Positions 29,481 through 40,594 of a stretch of 45,461 nt of DNA are shown piece after piece; position 1 is the first letter of the stretch; each line of letters opens with the position of its first letter. The translations under genes were made by a program, and so were the position numbers. The notes beneath the pieces are model-generated. The model was not told where the DNA came from, did no database searches, and saw nothing but the letters and a program-made list of their open reading frames with translations. Source of the stretch: Nemertoderma westbladi (Eukaryota; Xenacoelomorpha; Nemertodermatida; Nemertodermatidae). The stretch is taken from the NCBI GenBank assembly GCA_032718475.1, contig JAUCBJ010000394.1:1-45461 (forward strand), written 5' to 3'.

Positions 29481-30249
29481 CTGCGGCTCTATCCTCTATA
29501 CATAAAACAATGGTTTAGGTGACCCCCTGCAGCCCTGGTTTGTAGGATTCAATATGAGTTCATGACAATGTCAGAATGTGCCTGTGAAAAACCTATTCGA
29601 GACGGTAACGGATCAAGAACAGAAGAACAAGTTACTAATACAGTAATACGGTTAGCCTAAGGAACAATGCTCAGTTAGGAACACAACGCCCGACTGCCCG
29701 ATTTTGTCCTTTTGAACGCCCGATTTTGTCGGTAGAAATAGGCGTTTAGGACGCCAGATTATGTTTGGAACGCCTGAACGCCAAAATTTGGCGTTCCATA
29801 TTTATGAAGCATTGCTATAGGCCTATACAGATATATATACCTTGCATAGAGCTGTAGAGCAAATGAGAGATACCCCAAATTAATTACCATACGCTACAAA
29901 CTGACAAAAAAATGTACAAAAGTCATCAGGGCCTCCACACCTGTTCGAGCCAATGTTACTGATTTATACATCAGGATTGGATAGTTTGATCTCAAATTCT
30001 CGAAGATCTTATATAACCTGAGATGGTGAGAGAAAGAGATAATTAATTGCTCACAATGGGTACGGTATTTGAGTTCTATACACTCAACCCGAGAAAACCA
30101 TCTCGCGAAACTATTTATAGAGAATTAACATGCAGTTATTTACCGTCAGTATAATAATTTATTTACTATCTATCTATACCGGTATATTTCGAAATATTCA
30201 TCTAACTTATTCTGGCGTGTTTGAAACATGGCAATATCTGTGCTGTAGC
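29481..30249. other. No gene seen
   Basis: Contains short repeats of AACGCCCGATTTTGTC-like and GGAACGCC-like sequence at about 29690-29805, otherwise unstructured. Confidence 0.4.
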
Positions 30250-32106
30250 CTATGCCATACCAACCTCTTCACCAAAGAGGGCTTATCTTTATACGGGCAG
30301 ACGGGTATTTATAGGAATGCCTATCTTACGGTATTAGTTATATATCGTATGAGGTCATCTTTCATGTGCCTTGCACATAGCTGTGTTGACGCAGTGTTGA
30401 CTCTGGAAAAACAAACTTTAAGGCTTTTATAATTCCACCTTCTTGGTCTGAACCTTTGTTCAGTTCAATAGTTGTTTCACCAGCAGTAGCAGCAATTATT
30501 GACTTGACGCAATGGAAAAACTTTGAATAAGTTTGCCAATCTGAATCAAAATCGAGAAAAATTGGACCAAATAGAACAGGATGATCAGAACCATCCTTCC
30601 TAATCACTGACAAACATTTGTATACCATAGGAGTAACTTACATTGCTCCCAAATTAAATGTTTTATCAACCCCAATAACATTCAATGTGTTCCTCACACT
30701 ACTTTCCATAGCTGCGATTTGATTTTGGGTATCCAGAATAATGCAAGGTGACTTATCATTTCGAACAATGACTTCTTGGATGAAACAATTACCAGGTTCT
30801 GCCACCTTATTTAAAATATTAATTATCTCATCAGCAATGTTTTTAGATGGAGCCGTTACACTAGCTTCCTTCACTTTATCATTATGTTTCTTGTTTCTGA
30901 CTAGTCGATAATCTCGAGGGACTAATAATGAATCATTAACCAGCTCACTGTATACTTACGTGACGAAATGGTCTTCACCTTTTTGCCAATATTGTCAAGC
31001 GTTTCAGGAGGGGTCCTTACATATGGAGTGATTTTTTCTCCATCAGGATTGTTTACATTGCCATGAGGAGGTGGGGTAATGGGAGGATATATAACCCATG
31101 TACTCAACCAAACAAACATTATCTCTGATTGGTAATAATTTACAACCATCTCCACTACAAAATGTAACCCGTTTCTTATAGTTTTCATCTCTCTTCAACT
31201 TTACATAATATCTATATGAACATTAACAATCTGATATTTTTCAGGCTGTGGATAGATGGTTATGTTAACCATAGCAACTGTGCAATAAACAACTAAGTTA
31301 TCATCTTGCCGTTTCGGAATAATTGTCTTCAAGAATGGTGGGTTAGTGCTGATTACCAAGTACTTATAGTTGACAGAATATGCAGAAGTGGAACTCCAGG
31401 ATAGGCTAATCTTCTACCCAGTTGCTTTCGATTCGATCTTTATCTGTTTATTAGCTTGATTATCCAAAACAAAGTACACATTCAGACATTACTCTTCACA
31501 CCAGGGGGTACATGCTGTAATACTGGATTTCGAGAAGAAGATGACATATGTTTAAGGATGTCATCTAACCGCATTGGGAGCTCAGGATTGCTCACTGATC
31601 GACTGTCATCTCCATCCGTGCTATCCATTCCAGAGCCATCAACAATATGTTTTTTAACATTACCATCAACCGAACCAAAAAGTGATGGCACTGCTTTCCC
31701 TTTGTTGTCTCTGTTAATTGGTGTGCAACTTGATTTCTACGGTGTGGAACTTGATAAGGGATCAATTATCTCGCTATTCTCCGGTAAGTTAAATAAACTC
31801 TCACATTCTAAACTCTCAGTCATCAACAACGAGATCTGGGTGTTTAATTTTAAAAACCGGAACGAAATGGTCAGGCTTCCAATAATTACCAATTGAACAG
31901 TGGAAAATCGCTTTGCTCCAAATAATTGTGATTAGTGGAGGTTTAAACGCACTAAACTCATAACTAAGAGGATAAAAATCCCTATTTAAAACACGAGATG
32001 ATTGGTCCAATAAATCATTAACAACTGGAAAAACAGACCGAATAGTTATATTCAATAATGTGGCAAGACCCCACAACTCCCACACACATGAGTATTGTTG
32101 ATTCAT
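30250..32106 (-). pseudogene. MULE-like DDE transposase gene, broken
   Basis: Minus-strand pieces line up in protein order. From 32106: WELWGLATLLN and YWKPDHFVPVF, a domain often found fused to such transposases. Then a Ser/Asp-rich linker (about 31482-31691), TPPETLDNIGKKVKTIS (about 31010), VPRDYRLVRNKK (about 30910), GVDKTFNLGAM, a TAA stop at 30638-30640 where Tyr is expected, then VTPMVYKCL, HPVLFGPIF, GSDQEGGIIKAL and, after a frameshift, LCARHMKDDLIRY. The VDKTF and SDQEG acidic residues fit MULE catalytic positions. At least one stop and two frameshifts (about 30935 and 30375) disable it. It could be a decayed host gene of transposon origin. Confidence 0.65.
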
Positions 32107-33324
32107 ACATGTCTTGAGGCAATAATCATCATAATGGTTTGGAGCAACACAATGTTGTAATCACAAATATCGTAAACACAATATCGTAACCAAGGCAGTT
32201 CCGATCTAAGCGAGATTCTTGCAAGTATGACTATGACTACTATCATCATACTTGTCCTCAGACGTTATAGATCGCCCACTCGAGAGGTTCGGGCAGACCG
32301 TCAATTGTACAGTATGTCGATTTATCGGTGAATAAAGGCATTCCAATAACAGAATAATCGCAATTTCGGTCAACACTGACATATCCAGTTTACAAGCGCC
32401 TATGCTGCGTCGCTACATCTCCCCTGGCTTTGTTTACTTGACTTTCGTATCAGAATTGGTACCCATAGCCGTAGTGGGAGCACTTCAATCAGAGTTTCGA
32501 GTTTATTTATAATAAAATGATAGCAATAGTGGGAATAAAACTTAGGCCTATAGCAGTGTTACAAGTAATTAACCAGAACGCTGATAAGTTGACATAATCA
32601 GATAATGTGACAATAACAAAGTCTATTACAGTATTATAAGTTCTATCCTGATATTTGAATTGAACCATCTTTACATTCTGACAATAGCCTGATATTGCAC
32701 TAGGGTGCTCGTGGTAGGGCTGTAAGTGCTCGTGCTGGTACTCACTCACTGGCAGCATGAAAGCATACTGGACATGTGATAATCCTACCAGTAGCCTAGA
32801 CACTACTGCACTACATGATATTGCTTCTATCATCTGTTCTATTACAAGCTCAATAAACAGCTATCAGTTTGCTTTTTTGTGCTTTTTTTTACTTTTTTTT
32901 TGTGCTTTTTTTTTTACTTTTTTTGTGCTTTTTTGTGCTTTTCTTGACTTTTTTGTGCCTTTTATAGTATTTAGTAGGACCCCATACAGGCACTTTCAAC
33001 ATTCTTCAGATTCTAGATAGATCACATACTAGATATCAATCACAAACTAGATCATTTCAATTGCGAATATTTTTTTACACAAACTAATTTGCTCGTCTTA
33101 AATGAATGATGTTTGATCAATATTTAGAGGTTTCAATGCAATATTAGACTACGTACCGTAACCTTCTCTGTGTTTTATGATAACTTTTTGGTCTTTTGGA
33201 TCTAGTATGTGATTTCTCCAGCTAAGGTTTTGTAATTTGTCAGTTTGAGAAACGTTGTTATCTGTGTTCCACAAATTATGACTGTATGATGCAATAAATT
33301 GCCAGATACCCGAAGCATATTTTA
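32107..33324. other. No gene seen; T-rich tract near 32868-32960
   Basis: The tract near 32868-32960 is made of T runs interspersed with GTGC and AC, a low-complexity polypyrimidine stretch. Short frames in this interval have no recognisable domain. Confidence 0.4.
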
Positions 33325-34263
33325 TACAGTTATACACAATGTCCCAGAATATAGTGTCGTAATTCAGTGACACGCCCCCCCCCCCCCCCCCCCCTAATTT
33401 TTCTACAAATCTTAATGAGCTTGCATGAAATTTGAAACAGAGGTAGTTTCACCTCCCGACCACTGACTGGGTGAGCCAGAATTTTTATTTTTGCTTTCAA
33501 TCTTTAGCTACAAGCGTTTAAAAAAAGTGTCTCCAGCGATATTGCACCAGTTACACCGCAGTTATTCATTGCTTTTTGCAGTTCATTGCAGTTTGTTGGT
33601 ACCAATGGAAAGCTGGTCATGCAAGGATCTCCAATATGTAACACAATTTGAATTTCGTTGAAAAATAGCTAAGATATGAGCGTTCAAATGTTGCATGGTT
33701 ATGCACCGGCGTGAGGCTATTTTAATCTATTTAATAAATAAACCATATTCTGGAACATTTTTAAATGTATGAATAGCTACATAATAGTATGATTAAAGAT
33801 GTAATGCATTGTTGCCCAGCTACGTATTTGGATAAACAAAATATTCAAGATTATGATGTATTTATTAAATAGAATAAAATAGCCTCGCGTCCGTAGGTGC
33901 ATAACCATGCAAAATTTGAACGCCCATATCTCCGCTATTTTTCAACGAAATTCAAATTGTGTTACATGTTTGGAATCCTTGTACGGTCAGCTTTCTATCA
34001 GTACTAACAAATCACTATAAGGTAGAAGAATAACTGCGTGTACTGGTGTATCTCTGGAGACACTTTTTTTAAACGCTTGTAGCTAAAGATTGAAAGCAAA
34101 AATACAAATTCTGGCTCACCAAGTCAGTGGTCGGGAGGTGAAACTATCTCTGTTTCAAATTTCATGCAATCTCATTACGATTTGTAAAAAAATTAGGGGG
34201 GGGGGGGGGGGGCGTGTCATTGAATTACGACACTATATTCTGGGACATGGTGTATGTCTGTAC
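33325..34263. mobile_element. Fold-back element with arms of about 400 bp
   Basis: The left arm (33325-33740) and right arm (33859-34263) are inverted copies along almost their full length, separated by about 118 bp. Landmarks pair in order: GTCCCAGAATATAGTGTCGT with its complement near 34226-34245, C20 (33375-33394) with G17 (34196-34212), TTTAGCTACAAGCGTTTAAA, and AGCCTCGCG-type sequence next to the centre. Scattered mismatches show that the arms have drifted. There is no coding capacity. RNA read through it would form a long hairpin. Confidence 0.85.
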
Positions 34264-34559
34264 CGGTATGTCTTTAGAATACATGGAAATATTTCATACG
34301 GCTATAGCTTGTGTTCAAATTGAGACAAATTTCTGGTGGAAAATCTGAAAATTTGAACCTGTACAAATAAATACACCGTAAAAATTCACATTTTAACACT
34401 AGTCATCATCTTTTTTTTTTTCATAAAATCGATAAATTTGGTCAATTAGGCCTATGAAATATAATAATAGAAAAAATGTTATAAATGAAGACTTTCGGAA
34501 AATCGCCATTTGGATGGCGTTTTCGTGGAAGGTTCCCACATATATACAGAATACAAACT

Positions 34560-34862
34560 ACTGCTACTACTATCCCGCGAGCTCGGACAGTAGAAATGAG
34601 TTCCTTCCAGGCATCCCGATTCTCCACATCGCTTCTCCCAAGTTGAGTAGGCCTATCCTTTTCAAGTTTAAGTGTTAAGTAGGTTTCTTTGTCCTAGCCG
34701 GACGTCCACGAGAACGTCAAGCCTTGTTTTGGTAGCATATCTTTACTAAAGTCATGCAGTCATGGGCTCTCCACCATGCTTATTCACTCCATGAGGCTGC
34801 AAAAGTACAAGATTATGCACTGCTGGTCCTCACGGCGACGGCTAGCCCCGCTACAATGCTAG
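34560..34862 (-). pseudogene. LINE 3'-end fragment
   Basis: On the minus strand this reads a LINE C-terminal sequence in broken frames: sequence matching CCTCATGGAGTGAATAAGCA of the 28.4-kb copy (about 34780), then AWKELISTVRARG near 34600, as in the 37.7-kb copy (AWKDLISTVRV). It ends in a TAGTAGTAGCAG tail. Several frame breaks. Confidence 0.7.
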
Positions 34863-35626
34863 GATGTTAACAAAGATTTGTATCTCCCGCTCAGCTTTCA
34901 GCTATGCAGCTATGGCCACCCCACAGCCACAGTACGCCTACGCAGTATGCATGTATATATTTATAATTATTATTAATTATTTATAAAAATATTGTAATAG
35001 GTCTACACAAATACTGCAACTACAGGTACTGAGGTACGGTACAGTCAATCAGACAGTGATGATCACTACCGGTATTTATATATAATTAAGCTTATTGCCC
35101 CATAAATTTCCCCCTAGATCTGTACAGTAAATTTTGTCCTTTATGGTGTTCACCCCTAAATTGTGTTCCTTAATGCCCTGCACCTGCCAGGACCATAAAT
35201 TTTTTAATTGACTCGGTATTCACTTTAGCTACTACCTATGTACAGAGGTTTTTTTTTAGAAAAATTTCCATTTTATCTAAACCTGAATGTTGCTAAATGC
35301 CAACATACAACGTCACATTTTGGCACCAAAATTATCATATTTGAACAAACTTTGTACAGCATAACAAAAGTGTCCCTTAGTGATTAGATTAATGCCCTGT
35401 CTGCCTGTGCCTGTCTGTGGTCGGTCCTTAATCGCAATACCCTGGTTTCCCCTACAGTTATACTTATCTAGCCTATATCTGTATATTGCATTATTCCAGT
35501 TAGCAAAAGTTTAGACTGCTAGAAAACGTATCTGCTTAGTATTAGTGACTATACAGGACCTCCAAACTACTACCATACCAACTACCGCACACTGCTGCAC
35601 TGCTACAAAACAACCAGATTTCCATT
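34863..35626. other. Upstream region of the PCM1 gene
   Basis: No gene seen. The promoter of the gene starting at 35627 should lie here; no TATA box was found and AT content is high. Confidence 0.4.
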
Positions 35627-35935
35627 ATGAGTAAATCATCTAGCGACGGTAGTGAGGCGGAGTACATCCCTGAAGGCAACGTCGTCTATCCGCCGGATCG
35701 TTTACCTCGAACTGAATCGGCGCGGCCATCTTCCCAACGGATTGCCGGGGTTCCAGGCGCGACTACCGGCGGTGTACACGGACGTAGCGTCGCTCGCAGA
35801 CTCGGTGGCGCCACTAACGAGGTACCGAGACCGCGACCGAACAACTGGGGTGTGGAGTTCCAGACGCTGTACTCCGGCGGAGCGGGAGGGAGTGGCGCTC
35901 ACAAACTCGTTAACTGTGCCAACAATGTCTCTAAG
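35627..35935 (+). CDS. PCM1: Probable first coding exon of PCM1
   Basis: ATG at 35627 opens 103 codons ending exactly at AAG before GTGAGT (phase 0). The exon is markedly GC- and CpG-richer than its surroundings. The product is Ser-rich and disordered (MSKSSSDGSEAEYIPEG at the start, Arg/Pro/Gly-rich later), like the low-complexity N-terminus of PCM1. It is linked to the two downstream exons by strand, phase and spacing; its own sequence is not diagnostic, so it might belong to another gene or be joined through exons I missed. Confidence 0.6.
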
Positions 35936-35989
35936 GTGAGTGAACAATAAACAGATAAATATACCTACCGGTAGTACTGAAAAATTGAT

Positions 35990-36118
35990 GTAGGACGTTT
36001 CGTCCCCGGACTATTCGTCCACGGGACGAAAAGTCCCAGAAAATGTTTGGGGACGAAAGTCCGAGTTGAAAAGTCCGAGACGAAAAGTCCGGGACGAAAA
36101 GTCCTGGGACGAAATATC
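35990..36118 (+). repeat. Short repeats of GGGACGAAAAGTCC
   Basis: GACGAAAAGTCC or close variants recur about six times at irregular 14-25 base spacing, preceded by inverted forms (GGACGTTTCGTCC, GGACTATTCGTCC). The motif is itself a near-palindrome (GGGAC...GTCC), so the block could fold into several hairpins. It lies in intron 1 of PCM1; probably a transposon end. Confidence 0.7.
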
Positions 36119-36661
36119 CATATACCTTGCAAAATATATAAAAAAAACTTCTGAATTTTGCTGATAAATAAATTCGTTTGAAAATGACATGTTTTTTTCC
36201 TTACCGCCGGTACGATACCGGTACCGGTATGCTATATATGACAATGTGTAAAACATTCTAGAACACTAGTACAGTAGTAATAATAAATATGAAAGAAGTT
36301 TGATTTTATTCGGTTTGTCAGTCTAAATAATAAGTTAAAATTACCAAAATTTTATTTTCTAATTCGTCAATTGTGAATCAATTTCTAAAGGTCAATATGT
36401 GCCAATAAACAAAACTGCCCAATCAGAGATCAAGACCTGTGATGGATGGCATGATTTTGACATTCCAGAATATTAAATTTCCGTTATCAATTATTAGAAA
36501 CAAAGGACATTGAGAATAGTGCCATAAATAATTAAAATGTTTTTTGAAGTGAAATTGCTCTGTGGGTTTTTTCACATGTTCTGTCATATGAGGCCAAACC
36601 AAAACTCAAACAATTTTCCGAGACACCATCTCGCCAACCCCGTTCATGTAAAGTCACCTAA

Positions 36662-36858
36662 GGCCGCGTTCACACTACCGAGTCAAAATCAAAGTCAAAT
36701 TTCAAAATATAAAACACGTGAAATATATTTATTTCTAGAATGCCCTTATGTATTATATTATATATATAATGTATTATTATTATTATTGCTAGCTATATTT
36801 ATGTTCTTTTGACTTTGTATTTTGACTTTGTCTTTGATTAGGTAGTGTGAACGCGGCC
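36662..36858. mobile_element. PIF/Harbinger-type MITE, 197 bp
   Basis: Perfect 18-bp terminal inverted repeats GGCCGCGTTCACACTACC (36662-36679) and its complement (36841-36858) are flanked by the 3-bp target duplication TAA (36659-36661 and 36859-36861). Imperfect inverted similarity continues inward (GTCAAAATCAAAGTCAAA). The interior has no coding capacity. The TWA-type duplication is the mark of the PIF/Harbinger superfamily. Confidence 0.88.
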
Positions 36859-36861
36859 TAA

Positions 36862-37685
36862 GTCAGCGAATTATAATGATCTAGATTAATATTTACATTG
36901 TATAGTGTATCGCTATAATTACGATTGTTCCAGAACTTGTATAACTAATTACTTATAGCGATTATAATATTACGTACCTATAGTAGGGTAGTTCTAGTTA
37001 CTTAGGTTTGACTCCTAATTAACAATGCGGTTCATTGTTAATCGCTTTGCACGCTCGGTTATAACCGAAGTTTTTTGTGGAATTAAATGATAATATTCCG
37101 AAGAATTTTTATTCAGCAAAATCTATATAAACAAGATACAGAAAATCCGAAGTTTTTTTGTGGAAATAATGATTGATATTCCGAAGCACTTTTAATTGAC
37201 TGGGCCATAAGATATTGACTTGAAATTCACAAATTTTGATAGTAAATTTGTTCAAAAGATGTTTTCAAAAAAAATTTTTCTCACATTAGTTTTTTACTTT
37301 TCTCAGAACATGCTTTTATCACTTTTTGTTCGGTTTCTATATGAACTACCACATATGGTTTCATTTTGTAAATTCGATCTACTTTTGGGGGGTTTAAATT
37401 ATTGTTCAGATGCCTAAATTATATTTCCATTGCATCTCAGGTTTTCTGTGAGTCAAAAAATTTTCAGAATCTTCCGGAAACCTAGTTTCCAGGTTTCCGC
37501 ATTTTGTGGAGCACTGCCCCCAGCTTTCTTTTACTTTATAACTAATACACCATCACTCATTATTATTATGTAATTTCCTAAATATACATGGCCCAAAAAA
37601 ATTAGCTAACATATTCTAGAACATGTTAGGCCTACCGGTAGTTAATTAAAAAGGCTAGAGTTCCGAATAGCTACTACTACTACTA
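36862..37685. other. Intron 1 of PCM1, no gene seen
   Basis: AT-rich sequence with the related segments CCGAAG...TTTTTGTGG near 37067 and 37149. Nothing coding. Confidence 0.4.
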
Positions 37686-38507
37686 CTAGGTCGAGCGGAC
37701 TCGGACAGTGGAAATGAGATCCTTCCAGGCTTCCCGATTCTCCATAGTTGTCTCGATTTCGTTTCTCCCAAGTTTAGTATCCCTTTCAAGTTGATCTATA
37801 TATGTTATGGCCGGTCGTCCACGACTACGCTTTCCATGAGTTGGTTGCCAGAGAAGTAGATCTGGTATGACCTCGTGTTTACTTCGCCAGCAGTGCCCAC
37901 TGAATCTTAATCTGCGTTCACGGAGGGTGGTTGATACAGGTGGTATTGTGCATAAAGCTCGGCGTTTGTCATGTGTTGTCTCCAGCTGATGTTTAGGGCT
38001 GCCCTTAGTAGTCTTGTGTAGCAACCATCAATTCGTTGTTCAAGTGATTTAGTCAGTGTCCAGGTCTCACCCCCGTATAAAAATACACTTTCCACTGTGG
38101 CTCGAAAGAACTTAGTCTTCAGGTGCCTGGAGAGATCTGATTTCCAGATGGTATCAATTTTTGATAGAGCTACCCAAGCCTTTGCTTTCCTAACTTCTAT
38201 GTCTCTTTTGCTACTCTCTATCCATGATCCAAGGTACTGGAAGTCATCGACCTTCCTTAGTTGATTATTATCAATGGTTGTCAAGTTTCCATCAACATTA
38301 AAGGTCATGAATTCGGTCTTGGTAGCATTTATATGCAATCCAACCTCCTTAGCAGCCCTCTCCACTTTATTTAGTAGAAGCTGTGCATCTGCTAGCGTAT
38401 TAGAGAGCAGGGCGATGTCATCCGCAAAGTCGGTGTCTGTGACTGTAGTTGCCGGATATCTACTACTTCTGCGTTCTTGAAGTGTGAATCCCAGATCTTC
38501 ACCCAGT
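37686..38507 (-). pseudogene. LINE reverse transcriptase 3' half, one frameshift
   Basis: The minus-strand translation begins abruptly near 38507. It contains FADDIALLSNTLADAQ (catalytic FADD, about 38415-38430), VGLHINATKTEFM, FQYLGSWI, ARKAKAWVAL-type sequence, IWKSDLSRHLKTKFF and WTLTKSLEQRIDGCYTRLLR. A frameshift near 37950 follows, then RERRLRFSGHCWRSKHEV, LLLWQPTHGKRSRGRP and AWKDLISTVRVRST with a stop. The tail is a TAGTAG microsatellite (37672-37690). It is better preserved than the 27.5-kb copy and belongs to a related but distinct family. Confidence 0.87.
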
Positions 38508-39178
38508 TCCGAATAGCACTACATTTTTAAAACAAGACAACGTCAAAATGGCAACGTTGAAGAGTTCTATAACACTAGAAAAGTATTATATACTATTCTA
38601 GAACATAATAAAATTAAAAAAATATATTCTAGAGCATATACCGGTAGCTAGTTGTTTTTTTATTTAAAATTAGGTAGTAAATTTTTATAATATTTTATTT
38701 TTAAATTAATCTCTGAATACATTTAAATTAATATTGATTATAGAGTTTTTGTATACCGATGTAACTAATTAGTTTATTTATCCATTGGGTATTGGCTTTT
38801 GTTGGCCTTTAATATTTCATGGAATCCGTTTAATATTCCTTTTTTTATCTGTCACCTCCACATGTATTCTGTCAGTTTTTCGGAGAATTTATCTTTAGTA
38901 GTTTAATACACTCCTCACACAATGCTCTGGCGTTGTATATTTTTCATATTTTTCTCCATACCTGTCTTTTAATTGCCTTAATTTGACTTGGGCATTTCGC
39001 ACTTCAAAGATTTTTTGAATTTTTTTAATTACTAGCAATTTTAATTTTGATAAATAACTAGTTCTATGTTCTAGAACATTATTTTTTTTATTTATGTTCT
39101 AGAATAGTGTATAATGTTAATATTTTGTCCTAGATCTCTACAATGTTGCCATGGTAACAATGATTTATGTTATAAAAA
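38508..39178. other. Intron 1 of PCM1 with several TTCTAGAA palindromes
   Basis: TTCTAGAA occurs at 38596, 39069 and 39097 and TTCTAGAG at 38627. No gene seen. Confidence 0.45.
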
Positions 39179-40212
39179 TGTGGCGTGACACCTAGAAAAG
39201 GTGTTAACTTGTCAAGATCACAATTCGAGAAAATTGCAGTTAAAGGTTTAGAAGTTTAACGGAAACGAACCTTGATTGTAGGTGCCGTATTTTTTGCCCC
39301 TCTTAGACTAAAATGTTATCCTCTTTCAGAATCCGTAAATAACATTTCGCAAGCACTTGCAGTTTTCGAATTGTAAGGACATCCTGAAAAATACCGACTT
39401 TTAGGTCACCTTCGTTCAGTGACCTTATAGAAGCTTATTTTTGAATTTTTAGAGTGTTGATATCATTATTAACACTTTGCAATGAAATTCCACGTGAAAT
39501 ATATAATTTTTATGAAAATTTTAGCTCGAAATTTTCACCATGTTCAAAGTCGATATATTAACCATATCTTCGATCCTACTAAGGTTTTCGCATGCGCTGA
39601 TTCCATTGGTAATATTCATAAATTGGTTAGATTGTCCAAATGGGCGCAAAAATGAAAAGACCCCCTTACTAGCACTTTTAAAAAATCGAAGGTTTAAAAA
39701 TGCAATTTTGATTGTTCCAATCAATTTTATTTTGTTCCCATCGTGATCAGCACCCCAGAAAACCCCAGAAAACCCCCATTGGAGTGAAATTTCAATCGTA
39801 TAAACGATCTGGTAACGTTGCAATTTTATGGACTACTTGCACTTTTCGTTCCAAAATTTGGCCAAAAAAAATAAAAAATTTCGTGATCAGACCAAATTTT
39901 TCAAATTTCCAGTGGAATTAGGACCCCAAAAAACCCAACTACACTTCGAATTGACATCAGAAAATAACTTAAACTACACTAAACTTATAGAATAATTAGC
40001 GTGATTTCACTTTCACCTCTGGAAATGGGGTCTCGTAAATGGATTTTTGATAGACACGACTTCTTCAATTTCATTTTTCGAATACTTAAAATAACATTCA
40101 AGGCAAGTATTATACCGCATTCGAAAGGTAAATAAATTTTCTAGTCACTTTTATGAATAACTAAAAATCTTCCAGACGACCAGTTAACCCCTTTTCTAGG
40201 TGCCACGCCACA
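39179..40212. mobile_element. Inverted-repeat DNA element, 1034 bp
   Basis: The left end is TGTGGCGTGACACCTAGAAA, continuing AGGTGTTAACTTGTC. The right end, read in reverse, is TGTGGCGTGGCACCTAGAAA, continuing AGGGGTTAACTGGTC: about 34 bp with few mismatches. There is no transposase frame inside. Flanking ATGGTAACA and TTCTAGAACA motifs on both sides are also mirrored, so the true element may extend to about 39067-40355. No target duplication was recognised. Confidence 0.65.
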
Positions 40213-40594
40213 AATGTAGTGCTATACGGAACTGTTACCATTAAAAAAGATAAAAATTGTTCCAGAACAAGCATTTTTGTGTTTTAGTGCATTTTTTTAA
40301 ATAATCAAAAAAAATTATGTACTGTTTTTCTTAATGATAAATGTTCTAGAACATCTTAGGAATTCAGAACTAGACTATAAAAATGTTTTACCGCGGAAGC
40401 ACATTGAACTAATATTGTTTTATAGTGGCTTTACTCTACTCGTTTCGTTATTATTAATATTGTATGTATGAAATGTAGTATACTCATCCCAAATAGTACC
40501 CAAGATGATGCTAATAGCAGAATATATATATTTAAGTAACCATAATTCCATAAAAATATAGTTGTAAAATGTAATCGTTATCTGGTTCAGAAAA

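Noticed and set aside
30945-30960. GTAAGT-like donor on the minus strand inside the transposase remnant
   Set aside because: Protein similarity continues directly across it after a 1-base frameshift, so a splice is not needed.
32507-32833. 108-codon minus-strand frame
   Set aside because: No motif, no start context, ordinary AT-rich sequence.
35652-35947. Alternative frames over the first PCM1 exon on both strands
   Set aside because: They are shadows of a GC-rich exon; only the 35627 frame ends exactly in phase at a donor.
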